Assembly: GCF_002217755.1 (NCBI RefSeq)
Contig: NZ_BCFL01000026.1
Span: 124,001 to 188,000, forward strand
Direction of reading: 5' to 3'
Length of the DNA: 64,000 bases
Source: Streptomyces hyaluromycini
GTDB lineage: Bacteria > Actinomycetota > Actinomycetes > Streptomycetales > Streptomycetaceae
Part shown: in pieces, positions 41,516-52,147 of the stretch
How positions within the stretch are numbered: the stretch's first letter is position 1
Layout: each line of letters starts with the position of its first letter
Made by a program: the position numbers and the translations under genes
Notes under the pieces: generated by a model
What the model was told of the DNA's origin: nothing
What the model saw: the letters and a program-made list of their open reading frames with translations, nothing else
The model's database searches: none

Positions 41516-42202
41516 TCAGTCGTGGTCGTCGGGACTCGGCGGCTCGGAGCGGATGCGGAGTCTGCGCTCCTCCTCGGCCGCCTTGCGCAGCGGGGCGAGC
41601 AGGTGCGGCCGGGGCGCCGTCGTCTCGGAGGCGCGCGCCAGCGACTCGAAGGTCCCGGCCAGTGCCCACTGCTGGAAACGGTGGTGGACGGTCTGCCAGG
41701 CGCCGTAGCGCGCGGGCATGTTCCGCCATGAACCGCCGGTGCGGAACCGCCACATGACTCCGTCGAACTGGTCGCGCAGCCCTTCCGGACAGGGGCCGCG
41801 CCCGCCGAGCGGGAGCAGCGGCACGACCGCCTTCCACTGGTCGTCGATCAGACCGTCCCGTGCCGTGCCATGGGCGTCGGCGACGGTGTCCGTCGTCGTT
41901 TCGGGAGTGGACGCGGTGGGCTTGCCGTCGTGCCTCGCCACCGGCAGGTCCAGCCGCAGCCCCCCGTCGACCGGCCGCAGGATCTCCACGTCACCGCTGA
42001 AGCGGACCAGACCGGTGTCGTCACGCGGCGCGAGAGCCAGGTCGGGCACGCAGCGGTGGGCAGGAGCCTCCGGGTCGACGGCGTAGTGGGCGGTCGCGGT
42101 GACCACCTCGTACGCCCCGGTGCCGGCGAAGCGGTGCCCGTCGGCGAACGGCTCGCGGGCGTGCACCTCCAGACGCACGGCCCCCTCCCGACCGGCACTC
42201 AA
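41516..42202 (-). pseudogene. Chimera of alpha/beta-hydrolase fragment and IS5-family transposase fragment
   Basis: One open frame joins two unrelated pieces. The first 100 or so residues (GTGAYEVVTATAHYAVDPEA; LRFSGDVEILRP-like strands) resemble the N-terminus of large alpha/beta-hydrolase-domain proteins. From about 41878 the frame reads GLIDDQWKAVVPLLPLGGRG, FRTGGSWRNMPARYGAWQTV and RFQQWALAGTFESLA, the N-terminal DUF4096 part of IS5-type transposases. The transposase DDE region is absent. I read it as an insertion into the hydrolase gene followed by deletion. It overlaps the LLM stop by four bases. Confidence 0.65.
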
Positions 42203-43239
42203 CGGCCCGCCCCTTGAACCGCCGGAGCGGCCGGCCGCCAGCCCAGCTCGGGGGCGACGAGGTGCCGTATGTCGTGCAGGATCTGCTCGTACTCCTCCCG
42301 GTGGAACTCGTACGGCAACTCCAGGCGCAGCTCGGACACTTCGGCGAGCACCGGGTCGGCGGTCAGCCGCTCCAGGATCTGCTCGGCGGTGCCCACCACG
42401 TCCGGGGCGAACAGGATGCGCTTCGGGCCCTGCGGCGCGAGGGTGCGCTCGTGGCGGCTCGCCGCATAGGCCCGGTAGCGGGCCCGGGTGGCCGCGTCGG
42501 CGCTGTCCAGGGGCACGATCACCCGGCCCACGGCCACGCGGGTCGTACGGTCCTCCGGCAGGGTGCGGCGGTACTCCGACAGGAGGTTGAGCTGGGCGGT
42601 GGTGAAGTCGTCGGTGTCCTCGCCGGTGACGATGTTGCCGGAGAGCAGACCGAGGCCCTGCCCGGCGGCCCAGCGGACCGAGCGCAGGCTGCCGCCGCCG
42701 TACCAGATACGGCGCGCCAGGCCGGGGTTGTGCGGTTGCAGCCGGGGGCGCTGGACGTTGCCAGGGGAGTGGATGACCGTGTCCGGGTCGCCCAGATAGT
42801 CGCCGCGCAGGTTCGCCACGACCCGGGCGATCCTGCCGTACGACAGGTCGAAGCCGCGCCAGTCGCCGTCGTACACGAGGTCGCCGAGCAGGTCGGCGTG
42901 CGGCATGCCGGTGCTGAAACCGATCTGGAGCCGGCCCCGGGACAGCACGTCGGCCAGTGCCAGGTCCTCGGCGAGCCGGAACGGGCTCTCGTAACCGATC
43001 GGGATGACCGCGGTGCCGAGTTCGATCCGCTCGGTCCGCTGCCCGGCCGCCGTGAGGAACACGGCCGCCGAGCCGACGCCGTGTTCGAGGTGGCGCTGCC
43101 GGATCCAGGCGCCGTCGTAGTCGAGCCGCTCGCCGTACTCGAACAGCTGGAGGGTCTCCTCCAGGCCGGGGTAGGGGTCGTCGTCCGCGAAGTTGCCGGG
43201 CGTCAGGAAGGCCAGTGAGGTGATGTGCGGAGTGCTCAT
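42199..43239 (-). CDS. LLM-class flavin-dependent oxidoreductase, sulfur-operon member
   Basis: A 346-residue luciferase-like monooxygenase: YGERLDYDGAWIRQRHLEHG, RIELGTAVIPIGYESPFRLA, SRGRLQIGFSTGMPHADLLG and RRIWYGGGSLRSVRWAAGQG. It is the last gene of an operon with a peptide-type ABC transporter and a cysteine-rich leader peptide. Related LLM enzymes cleave organosulfur compounds under sulfur limitation using FMNH2. This would be a cytoplasmic enzyme acting on the imported compound. ATG 43239 starts 13 bases after the ABC ATPase stop. Confidence 0.85.
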   Translation of the reverse strand: MSTPHITSLAFLTPGNFADDDPYPGLEETLQLFEYGERLDYDGAWIRQRHLEHGVGSAAVFLTAAGQRTERIELGTAVIPIGYESPFRLAEDLALADVLSRGRLQIGFSTGMPHADLLGDLVYDGDWRGFDLSYGRIARVVANLRGDYLGDPDTVIHSPGNVQRPRLQPHNPGLARRIWYGGGSLRSVRWAAGQGLGLLSGNIVTGEDTDDFTTAQLNLLSEYRRTLPEDRTTRVAVGRVIVPLDSADAATRARYRAYAASRHERTLAPQGPKRILFAPDVVGTAEQILERLTADPVLAEVSELRLELPYEFHREEYEQILHDIRHLVAPELGWRPAAPAVQGAGR

Positions 43240-43252
43240 GTGTCGCCGGTCC

Positions 43253-44952
<1,700 letters not shown>

Positions 44953-44956
<4 letters not shown>

Positions 44957-45876
44957 CGCTGCCGTGCCCATTCGCCGTCCAGCGCCCGCGCGATGCGGTT
45001 GGCGGCCAGCACGGTCGCGGCGATCGCCAGACCGGGCAGCGCGGTCAGCCACCAGGCGTTGGCCAGGTAGTTGCGGCCGTCGGAGATCAACGTCCCCCAC
45101 TCCGGGGCGGGCGGCGGCGCGCCGTACCCGAGGAAGCTCAGCGCCGACACGGCCAGGATCGAGGAGCCGAAGTCCAGGGTGGCCAGCACGATCACCGGCC
45201 CCGCGGCGTTGGGCAGGACGTGCCGGCCGAGCACCGAGTACCAGCGGGCGCCGCAGGACCGGGACGCCTCGACGAACACGGCCTGCCGCACCCGCAGCAC
45301 CTCGGCCCGGGCCACCCGGGCGAAGGAGGCCACGCTGGCGATGCCGACCGCGACGGCCACCTTCACCGTCCCGTACCCGAGCGCGGTGACCAGGGCCAGC
45401 GACAGGAAGAGCGCGGGGATGGAGAGCAGGACGTCGACGAAGCGCATCAGAACGTCGTCCACCCAGCGGCCCACGAACCCGGCGACCACGCCGAGCAGAC
45501 CGCCGACCACGAACGCGACCAGGACCGCGATCAGCGTGGCCTTGAGGGAGAGCTGGGCGCCGTGGACCACGCGGGAGAAGACGTCGCGGCCCAGTTCGTC
45601 CGTGCCGAACCAGTGACTCCCGCTCGGACCGCGGAAGTTCTGGGACGGCACCCCCTTCAGCGGGTCCTGCGAGGTGAACAGGTCCGGCCAGAAGGCGGCC
45701 AGCACCACCAGCACGAGGACGACGGCGGACAACAGCAGACCGGGGCGGCGGATCAGGAAGCGGAGCACCCGGCGGATGCCGGCGGGCCGGCCGGGTTCCG
45801 CGGGGGATCCGTCCCCGACCGGCCGGCCGAGGCCGAGGGCGGCCTCGGCCTGGTCGTCGACAAGGCTCTGACTCAT
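44953..45876 (-). CDS. DppC/OppC-type ABC transporter permease
   Basis: A 307-residue permease with an N-terminal helix (LLLSAVVLVLVVLAAFW) and the family block HWFGTDELGRDVFSRVVHGA. The EAA loop is in RVARAEVLRVRQAVFVEASR, and SFLGYGAPPPAPEWGTLI marks the DppC type. Five or six membrane helices. ATGA overlaps with both neighbours. It forms the membrane channel with the DppB-type protein. Confidence 0.9.
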
Positions 45877-46832
45877 GCGAAGCCCGCCCTTCTGTCCGAG
45901 GCCACCACGATCCGCGGGTCAAGCAACGGATAGACGAGGTCGACGAGCAGGTTCGTCGCCACGAAGATCAGCGCGCCGAACACCACCACCCCCTGGACCA
46001 GCGGGATGTCCTGGGTGGTGACCGCCGCCGCGGTCACCCGGCCCAGACCGTCGCGGGAGAACACCGTCTCGACGACCACCGAACCGGCGATCAGCTGCCC
46101 GACCAGCAGGCCGACGACCGTCAGCGCGGGCAGCGAGGCGTTGCGCAGCGCGTGCCGCAGATGCACCCGCCACCGGTCGGCGCCCTTGGCCCGCGCGGTC
46201 TCCACATAGGCCTGGTCCAGTGCGGTGAGCAGGCTCTTGGCCAGCACCTGGGCGACCTGCGCGCCGGTCGGGACCGCCAGCGTCAGGGCCGGGAGCACCA
46301 GGCCGCGCAGCCCGTCGTTGCCGAACGCCGGGAACCAGTGCAGCTTGAACGAGAACGCCTCGACGAGCAGCAGCCCCACCCAGAACGTCGGCACCGACAC
46401 CCCCAGCGGGGGCAACGACAGCAGCAGCTGCCGCAGCCACCGCCGCGAGGTGTACGTCGCCACCACCGCGAGGCCCCCGCCCAGGACCACCGCGAGCAGC
46501 AGCGCGGCCCCGGTCAGCTGGAGCGTCTGCGGCAGCGCGTCGGCCAGGGTGGAGGTCACCGGGCGGCCCGTGGAGACGGCGTCGCCGAAGTCCCCGCGCA
46601 CGGCCCGGCCCAGATACTCGGCGTACTGGACCAGCACCGGCTTGTCGAAGCCGTACTCGTGCCGCAGCTTGGCGAGTTGGGCCGGATCCGTCTGACCCGA
46701 GTCCATCCCGGCCCCGGCCATCGCGGAGACCGGGTCACCGGGCAGGAAGTCCAGTACCAGGAACGACACCGTGTAGGCGGCCCACAGCACCCCGACCGCC
46801 TGGGCCAGCCGTTTGATCACATAGCGGCGCAT
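45873..46832 (-). CDS. DppB/OppB-type ABC transporter permease
   Basis: A 319-residue permease: RRYVIKRLAQAVGVLWAAYT at the N-terminus, LDFLPGDPVSAM, GVSVPTFWVGLLLVEAFS and the EAA-type loop LDQAYVETARAKGADRWRVH. Six predicted membrane helices. It pairs with the DppC-type permease. The four-gene transporter set with leader peptide indicates uptake of a sulfur-containing or peptide-like compound. Confidence 0.9.
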   Translation of the reverse strand: MRRYVIKRLAQAVGVLWAAYTVSFLVLDFLPGDPVSAMAGAGMDSGQTDPAQLAKLRHEYGFDKPVLVQYAEYLGRAVRGDFGDAVSTGRPVTSTLADALPQTLQLTGAALLLAVVLGGGLAVVATYTSRRWLRQLLLSLPPLGVSVPTFWVGLLLVEAFSFKLHWFPAFGNDGLRGLVLPALTLAVPTGAQVAQVLAKSLLTALDQAYVETARAKGADRWRVHLRHALRNASLPALTVVGLLVGQLIAGSVVVETVFSRDGLGRVTAAAVTTQDIPLVQGVVVFGALIFVATNLLVDLVYPLLDPRIVVASDRRAGFA

Positions 46833-46835
46833 CCG

Positions 46836-48455
46836 CTAGCCGATCCAGGTGTCGTGCAGCTGGACGCGGCTGCCGGAGTCGAATGTCAGGTCGTGCACCT
46901 TGTTCGAGACGCCCAGTTGGGTCTGGAGCTCGACCACCGGGACGTCGTACGCGTTCTGCACGATCAACTGCTGTGACTCGCCGACCAGTTGCTTGCGCTT
47001 CGCGGTGTCCGTGGTCGCGGCCTGTGCGGACAGTGCCGTGTCCAGCGAACTGGCGGGCAGGTGGTAGAAGTTGGCCAGCTGGGTGGAGAAGGAGCTGCGC
47101 AGGATGTCCGGGTCGGCGCGGGTCGTGTTCGCCCACACCACGTCGAAGTCACCGGACTGGAGCGTGGTGGCGAACTGGGTGACCGGAAGCTGCTTGAGCA
47201 CCACGTCGATCCCGACGGCCTTGAGTTGCTGCTGGACCAGCTCCAGCGCGGGCTGGTTGGTGGCCGCGTTGGGGAACCAGCTGATGGTCAGGGTCAGCTT
47301 CTTGCCGTCCTTGGTGCGGCTGCCGTCACTGCCCGCCTTCCAACCGGCCTGATCAAGGAGGGACTTGGTCTTGGTCGTGTCGAGCGCCAGGTCCGCGGAG
47401 AGATCGGTGTAGTCGGGTGTGGTGTGTGCCAGGATGCTGGTCGCCGGCTGGGTGCCGGTCGGGAAGACGGTGTCGGCGATCTGCTTCCGGTCGATGGCGG
47501 CCGAAATCGCCTGACGGACCTTCGTGTCCTTGAGCAGGGGCCGCGAGTTGTTGAGCCCCAGGCCGAACACCACGCCGGGGTTGGCCCGGTTCTGCAGGGT
47601 GACCTGGCCGCCCTTGAGCGCCGCCTCGTTGGCCTTGCCGACGCTGCTGATGGCGTCCACCTGCCCGGACTGGAGACTGCCGGCGCGTACCCCCGCCTCG
47701 GGCACGACCTTGAACACCAGCTTGTCCAGGTAGGCCTCGCCCTTCTTCGACCAGAGCGAGGAGCCCCAGTCGTACCCGGTCCGCCTGGCCAGGGTGACCG
47801 ACTGGTTCTGCACGTACTGCTTGAGCACGAACGGCCCGGATCCGACCACCCCGTCGCTGCACTTCTGCTGCGGGCTCTTCTTGACGCTCGCCGAGGACTC
47901 GATCCCCAGCGAGTGGGTCGAAGTCGCCTGCAGGAACTGGGCGTTGGGCTGCTTGAAGGCCACCTTGACGGTGAGCGGGTCGACCACGGCGGTGCTCTTG
48001 ACGCCGCTCAGATAGCCCTCGGCGAGGGTGCCCAGAGCGCCGAGCTGCGGCACCGCGTCGAAGTTGTCCTTGACCACCTGCGCGGTCAGCTTCGAGCCGT
48101 CGCTGAAGGTGACCCCGGACCGCAGATGGAACGTGAACGTCGTCGCGTCGGCGCTGATGTCCCAGCTCTTGGCGAGCCACGGCACGATCTTGCCGGTCTT
48201 CGGGTCCTGGTCGGTCAGGGAGTCCACGGTCTGGCGCACCGAGTAGATGGTGTCGTTGCTGGCGACCTGCTGCGGATCCACGCAGCCGGCGTCGGATCCC
48301 ACCGCGAAGGTCAGGGTGCCGCCGGACTTCGCCTGGCCGCTTCCGCCGCCGGAGCCGTCGTCGCCCGAACCGCACGCGGTCAGCAGGACGCTGGTGGTCA
48401 GGAGCGCGGCCAGGGGCGCCCATCGGGAGGGTCTGAAATCCGGGAGTGCAGTCAC
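46836..48455 (-). CDS. Peptide-type ABC transporter substrate-binding lipoprotein (SBP family 5)
   Basis: A 539-residue extracellular binding protein. The signal peptide ends in a lipobox LLTACGS (Cys 28), so it is anchored in the membrane outer face. GGTLTFAVGSDAGCVDPQQV begins the mature SBP_bac_5 domain and TFTFHLRSGVTFSDGSKLTA is the family block. It has an unusual CVDPQQV where many homologues read SLDP. First structural gene after the leader peptide; GTG 48455 has AGGAG 11 bases upstream. Ligand unknown; sulfur compound inferred from context. Confidence 0.88.
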   Translation of the reverse strand: MTALPDFRPSRWAPLAALLTTSVLLTACGSGDDGSGGGSGQAKSGGTLTFAVGSDAGCVDPQQVASNDTIYSVRQTVDSLTDQDPKTGKIVPWLAKSWDISADATTFTFHLRSGVTFSDGSKLTAQVVKDNFDAVPQLGALGTLAEGYLSGVKSTAVVDPLTVKVAFKQPNAQFLQATSTHSLGIESSASVKKSPQQKCSDGVVGSGPFVLKQYVQNQSVTLARRTGYDWGSSLWSKKGEAYLDKLVFKVVPEAGVRAGSLQSGQVDAISSVGKANEAALKGGQVTLQNRANPGVVFGLGLNNSRPLLKDTKVRQAISAAIDRKQIADTVFPTGTQPATSILAHTTPDYTDLSADLALDTTKTKSLLDQAGWKAGSDGSRTKDGKKLTLTISWFPNAATNQPALELVQQQLKAVGIDVVLKQLPVTQFATTLQSGDFDVVWANTTRADPDILRSSFSTQLANFYHLPASSLDTALSAQAATTDTAKRKQLVGESQQLIVQNAYDVPVVELQTQLGVSNKVHDLTFDSGSRVQLHDTWIG

Positions 48456-48683
48456 GGAGGGAGTTCTCCTACTCGTGTCACCAAGGCGCGGGGTGCCGGG
48501 CTACGGGCGCGGGGCACCGGCGCGCAGGGGCGTGCGGCCCGGCCGGATCCGCCCCGGCCGGGGAAGCGCTGTGCAGAGACAAGGGGTGGCAGGCGGACGA
48601 CACCGAGAACCGGTGGCGCGGGGAAGGACGGCGCGCAGGAGCCGTGGCCGGTGACGGAGGTCAGCCGGCGGCGGGCGGGCTCG
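48456..48683. promoter_or_regulatory. Leader region between the Cys leader peptide and the ABC operon
   Basis: This 228-bp untranslated stretch separates the leader peptide stop from the binding-protein start. CCCGGCCGG (48538-48546) can pair with CCGGCCGGG (48554-48562) across seven bases, a stem that could act in attenuation. I see no T-run after it, so whether it terminates or masks the ribosome site is open. Confidence 0.4.
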
Positions 48684-48800
48684 TCAGACCCGACAGAAGC
48701 AGCTGGCCGAGCGCTTCAGGTCGATGTGGCGCCGGCGCGAGAGCCTGGAGCACGCGGTGGCGTCGGTGAGGGAGACCGCAGGGTCATCGCTGTGCCGCAT
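48684..48800 (-). CDS. Cysteine-rich leader peptide of the actinobacterial RRHxD type
   Basis: A 38-residue ORF starting at ATG 48800 with AGGAG five bases upstream. It contains SRLSRRRHIDLKRSASCFCR: the RRHIDL core and terminal Cys pair are typical of short leader peptides found ahead of sulfur and cysteine genes in Streptomyces and mycobacteria. Cys at 17, 34 and 36. When cysteinyl-tRNA is scarce, ribosomes would stall here and open the downstream operon. A GGCCCCG-TCA-CGGGGCC palindrome (48820-48836) lies just upstream and may be an operator. Confidence 0.75.
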   Translation of the reverse strand: MRHSDDPAVSLTDATACSRLSRRRHIDLKRSASCFCRV

Positions 48801-49262
48801 GCCGCTCCTCCCCGTCTCCGGCCCCGTCACGGGGCCACGCGCTTGCGGGAGTCGTCGGTGATCCCGCCGGGCTTTCACCTGGAGCACCCCACCGCGCGGG
48901 AGGGTTGCCGGTCAGCGAGCCAGGGCTTGACGCTGACACTCAATGCCGTTGGCGATCGTACGGATCGGTTTTGTCGTACGTCAATGCCCCAGCGGGGCGC
49001 CCCATTTGAGAACAGGGGGCCGTCTCACGTGCCGGGACGTCCGGTGGACGCACCCTGTGCCGTGTGCTTTGATCCGGCCATGGAGACCGCAGGTCAGGCA
49101 CGGACCGTGCGGCTCGACCCGTTCTGGGCGGGCCGCCGCGCCGATCAGTTCGACCAGACCTGTCGCTGACCACTCGCTCCCTTCAGCGCCTTCTCAGCCC
49201 GCGTACCGCCGCGCCCGCGCGTATCCCGGCTCCCCCCGTACAGCCCGGTCGGAAAGAGAGGC
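48801..49262. other. Divergent intergenic region with no convincing gene
   Basis: This 462-bp stretch separates the leader peptide and the plus-strand transporter remnant. It must hold their promoters. It contains the palindrome at 48820-48836 and a TTGACG at 48926. A 29-codon frame from ATG 49081 lacks a ribosome site and is not supported. Nothing else is seen. Confidence 0.35.
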
Positions 49263-50083
49263 ATGGCCGTCAACAGCACCACTCCGACAGGGGTGTTCGC
49301 CGCGTTGCGGGTCCGTGACTACCGGATCTACTGGAGCACGGGCCTGGTGTCCAACATCGGCAGCGCCATGCAGGGTGTCGCGCTGGCTGGTTCGTCCTGA
49401 CGCTCACCCACAGCGGGACCGCGCTCGGCTGGGTCGCCGGACTCCAGTTCGCCCCCGTGCTGCTGTTCGGCCTGTGGGGCGGGGTCGTCGCCGACCGGTA
49501 CGACCGCCGGACCCTGCTGCTGTGGACCCAGACGCTGTACGCGGTCCAGGCACTGCTCCTGACGGTCATCGTGTTCTCCGGCCATGCCGCGCTGTGGCTG
49601 CTGTACGTCCTGTCCTTCGCGCTCGGCTGCGTGTTCACGGTGGAGAACCCGGCACGCCTGTCCTTCGTCACCGAACTGGTCGGCCGGGCACTGATCCCGA
49701 AGGCCGCGGGCCTGAACATCCTGTCCCTGAACGCCGCCCGCCTGATCGGTCCGGCGATCGCCCGTGTGCTGATCGGAGCGATCGGCACCGGGTGGGTCTT
49801 CGCGCTCAACGCCGTGTCGTTCACCGTCGTCCTCGCGGGACTGCTGTCGATCCGGCCGAGAGCGCGGGAGGCACGCGCCGTCTCCCGGCCGCCGTGGACA
49901 GGGGCGGGTGCGGAGGGGCTGCGCTATGTGGCGGCCCGGCCCGAACTCGTCGGCGTGTTCACCATCTTCGGCCTGGCCGCCACCTTCGCGGTCAACTTCC
50001 CCACCACGCTGACCCTGTTCGCCGGGCGCGTCTTCGACGTCGGCTCCCGCGTACTCGACCTCCCCCGCGAGGAGAAGGAGTAG
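49263..50083 (+). pseudogene. MFS transporter, frameshifted, truncated and fused to an oxygenase fragment
   Basis: The start MAVNSTTPTGVFAALRVRDY and helices such as LLFGLWGGVVADRYDRRTLL belong to an MFS exporter of the EntS-like group. After QGVALA the frame hits TGA at 49398; losing one C near 49387 explains it, since the next frame continues WFVLTLTHSGTALGWVAG. The protein stops being MFS-like after FPTTLTLFAGRVFDV, about helix 7, and continues in frame as RVLDLPREEKE, a segment of isopenicillin-N-synthase-like oxygenases, then TAG at 50081. The second half of the transporter is missing. Confidence 0.7.
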
Positions 50084-50894
50084 CTGGCCAGCCCCACCGG
50101 GCACCCCTACCGCGGCTGGCGGCAGTGGCCCGACGGCTTCGGCCGCCTGGAACTCGAACCCTTTCGACATCGGCCAGTACGACGACTCGGACGCGGCCGA
50201 GGCCGCCGGGCTCACCCCCGAGCAGGCCACCCTCTACGCCCACACCGACGTGTGGCCGCCGCAGGAGCCCGGCCTGCGCGCCGCGACCCAGCGCTACCAG
50301 GACGCGTTCGCGGACGTCGCCCGCCGCGTCCTCGGCCTGTACGCGCGCGTGCTGGACGTGCCCGCGGAGACCTTCCCGCTCGGCGACGACGTCTACACGA
50401 CGACGGTCGTCAACAACTACCCCAAGTGGCCGTACGACGGCGCGTCCGACGACGAGAAGCTCCTCCTCCTGGAACACGCCGACAGTTCCGCGCTCACCGT
50501 GCTCTACCAGGAGGGTGACTACGCGGGCCTGCAGGGCCGGCGCCCGGACGGCACCTGGACCTCCGTGCCGATCCGGCACGACGCACTCCAGGTTTTCACC
50601 GGCACGCTGCTGACCAACTGGACGGACGGCCGGCTGCGCCCAAGGCGGCACCGCGTGGTGGCCGGCGGCACGGTGACGCGCCGTTCCTCCGCGGTGTACG
50701 TCCACCCGAGCCTGGACGCGGTCGTGGAACCCCTTCCGGCCTTCGCCGACCCGGACGGCTCCGACTTCGAACCCGTCTCGGTGTGGGAGCGTGCCAGTGG
50801 CAACGTCGAGGAGTACCTGCGGGTCTTCGGCCGCCCCGAGCAACTCGCCGCATGGCGGGAGAACCGCCCCTACGTCGCCGAAGTCACCGCGTGA
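50040..50894 (+). pseudogene. Isopenicillin-N-synthase-family 2OG-Fe(II) oxygenase, 5'-truncated with stop and frameshift
   Basis: After the fusion point the sequence reads LDLPREEKE, an in-frame TAG, then LASPTGHPYRGWRQWPDGFG in the same frame. An extra T in CCCTTTCGAC near 50162 shifts the frame. Thereafter DIGQYDDSDAAEA, LEHADSSALTVLYQEGDY (His and Asp iron ligands), RHRVVAG (distal His) and RRSSAVYVHP (2OG Arg) are intact. The N-terminal quarter is missing. The part from 50250 could still be read as an ORF but would lack the core start. Probably non-functional. Confidence 0.7.
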
Positions 50895-50916
50895 GCAAGC
50901 CGAAGGAGAGCTGGTC

Positions 50917-51732
50917 ATGAGCACGTTCCCCACCGCGCAGGCTGTGCGGACCACGCCCGAGGGACTCCTGTGGGAGCCGAGCGAGCGCTGGGTGCGCGGC
51001 CGTAAGGGTGACGTCACGGTCGTCGACAGCCGGCACCCCGTCCTCGTCTGGGAGCCGGGTGTTCCCGTCCCGCTGTACGCGTTCCCGCGCGCGGAGGTGC
51101 GCGAAGACCTGCTCCGCCCCGCGAAGAACCCGCCGACGGGCACGCACACCGGCTCGCGGATCTTCTACGACGTCGAGGTCGACGGCGAGCTGCTGGAGAA
51201 CGCCGCCTGGACCTTCCCGGCCGCCGACCTCGCCGACCACATCGCCTTCGAGTGGTTCCGGCGCGTGGGGCGGGGCCTGGAGCACTGGTACGAGGAGGAG
51301 GAAGAGATCTTCGTCCACCCCCGTGACCCGCACAAGCGGGTGGACGCCATCCCCAGCAGCCGCCACCTCGTGGTCGAGATCGACGGCACGGTCGTCGCGG
51401 ACACCCGCCGCCCGGTCCTGCTCTTCGAGACCGGCCTGCCCACCCGCTACTACGTCCCGCGCGAGGACGTCCGCCTCGACCTGTTCGAGGCCACCGACCA
51501 CCACACCGGCTGCCCCTACAAGGGCACGGCAGAGTACTGGTCCTGGCGCGGCGGGTCCGACGTGCCCCCGAACGTCGTCTGGAGCTACCCGGACCCGCTG
51601 CCCGCGGTCGGCGCCGTCCAGGGGCTCCTCGCCTTCTACAACGAGGCGGTCGACATCACCCTCGACGGCGAACGGGTGGAGCGTCCCGTCACCCACTTCA
51701 CCAAGGCGCTCTCGGAGCAGCGGGGCACCTGA
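50917..51732 (+). CDS. DUF427-domain protein (two copies)
   Basis: A 271-residue protein with two DUF427 modules. The first includes VVDSRHPVLVWEPGVPVPLY and RIFYDVEVDGELLENAAWTF; the second includes TVVADTRRPVLLFETGLPTR and YYVPREDVRLDLFEATDHHT. DUF427 is a small beta barrel of unknown role. ATG 50917 is preceded by GAAGGAG. It looks intact although genes on both sides are broken. It may have formed a unit with the oxygenase upstream. Confidence 0.82.
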   Translation: MSTFPTAQAVRTTPEGLLWEPSERWVRGRKGDVTVVDSRHPVLVWEPGVPVPLYAFPRAEVREDLLRPAKNPPTGTHTGSRIFYDVEVDGELLENAAWTFPAADLADHIAFEWFRRVGRGLEHWYEEEEEIFVHPRDPHKRVDAIPSSRHLVVEIDGTVVADTRRPVLLFETGLPTRYYVPREDVRLDLFEATDHHTGCPYKGTAEYWSWRGGSDVPPNVVWSYPDPLPAVGAVQGLLAFYNEAVDITLDGERVERPVTHFTKALSEQRGT

Positions 51733-51735
51733 CGA

Positions 51736-52095
51736 GCAACCAAGTACCTCGGCGACCCCGAGCGGCCTCGTTCCGGCCACATACCGCGGACGACCAGCCT
51801 GCCGTACGCCGACCTGCTCGGCCCCGACAACACCCTCGCCCGCGAGCGGACCGCCCGCCTCGCCGGTGCCCATGGGATACGGGCCGGCGACGGCACCGTG
51901 CTCTACTGCGGCGGGGCGATCAACGCGGCAGGGCTCGCCCTGGCCCTGCACGAGACCGGCATCGGCGGCGTGCTGCTGTACGACGGCTCGCTCTCGGAGT
52001 GGCGGGCCGACGCGGCCCTGCCCCTGACCGTCGGCCCGAAGGAGGACGACCCTGCCGATGCCCCGGCTGACCGCGGCCCGGGGTATCGGGCATGA
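51736..52095 (+). pseudogene. C-terminal rhodanese (sulfurtransferase) domain fragment
   Basis: The frame without a start codon reads KYLGDPERPRSGHIPRTTSL, PYADLLGPDNTLARE, VLYCGGAINAAGLALALHET and GVLLYDGSLSEWRADAALPL. This is the catalytic half of 3-mercaptopyruvate or thiosulfate sulfurtransferases; the persulfide Cys is in YCGGAIN. The N-terminal domain and start are absent, and the frame follows the DUF427 stop directly. A deletion remnant. Confidence 0.65.
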
Positions 52096-52147
52096 TCCGG
52101 GGCAGCCCGCGAAACGACTCCCGGGTCGCCCCGCGACGAGGAAACGG

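Noticed and set aside
46989..49169. 726-codon plus-strand frame opposite the binding-protein gene
   Set aside because: Antisense of a clear SBP family 5 lipoprotein gene; composition is typical of a shadow frame.
49081..49169. 29-residue ORF before the MFS remnant, ending in QTCR
   Set aside because: Considered as a third Cys leader peptide, but it lacks the RRHxD core, has one Cys and no ribosome site.
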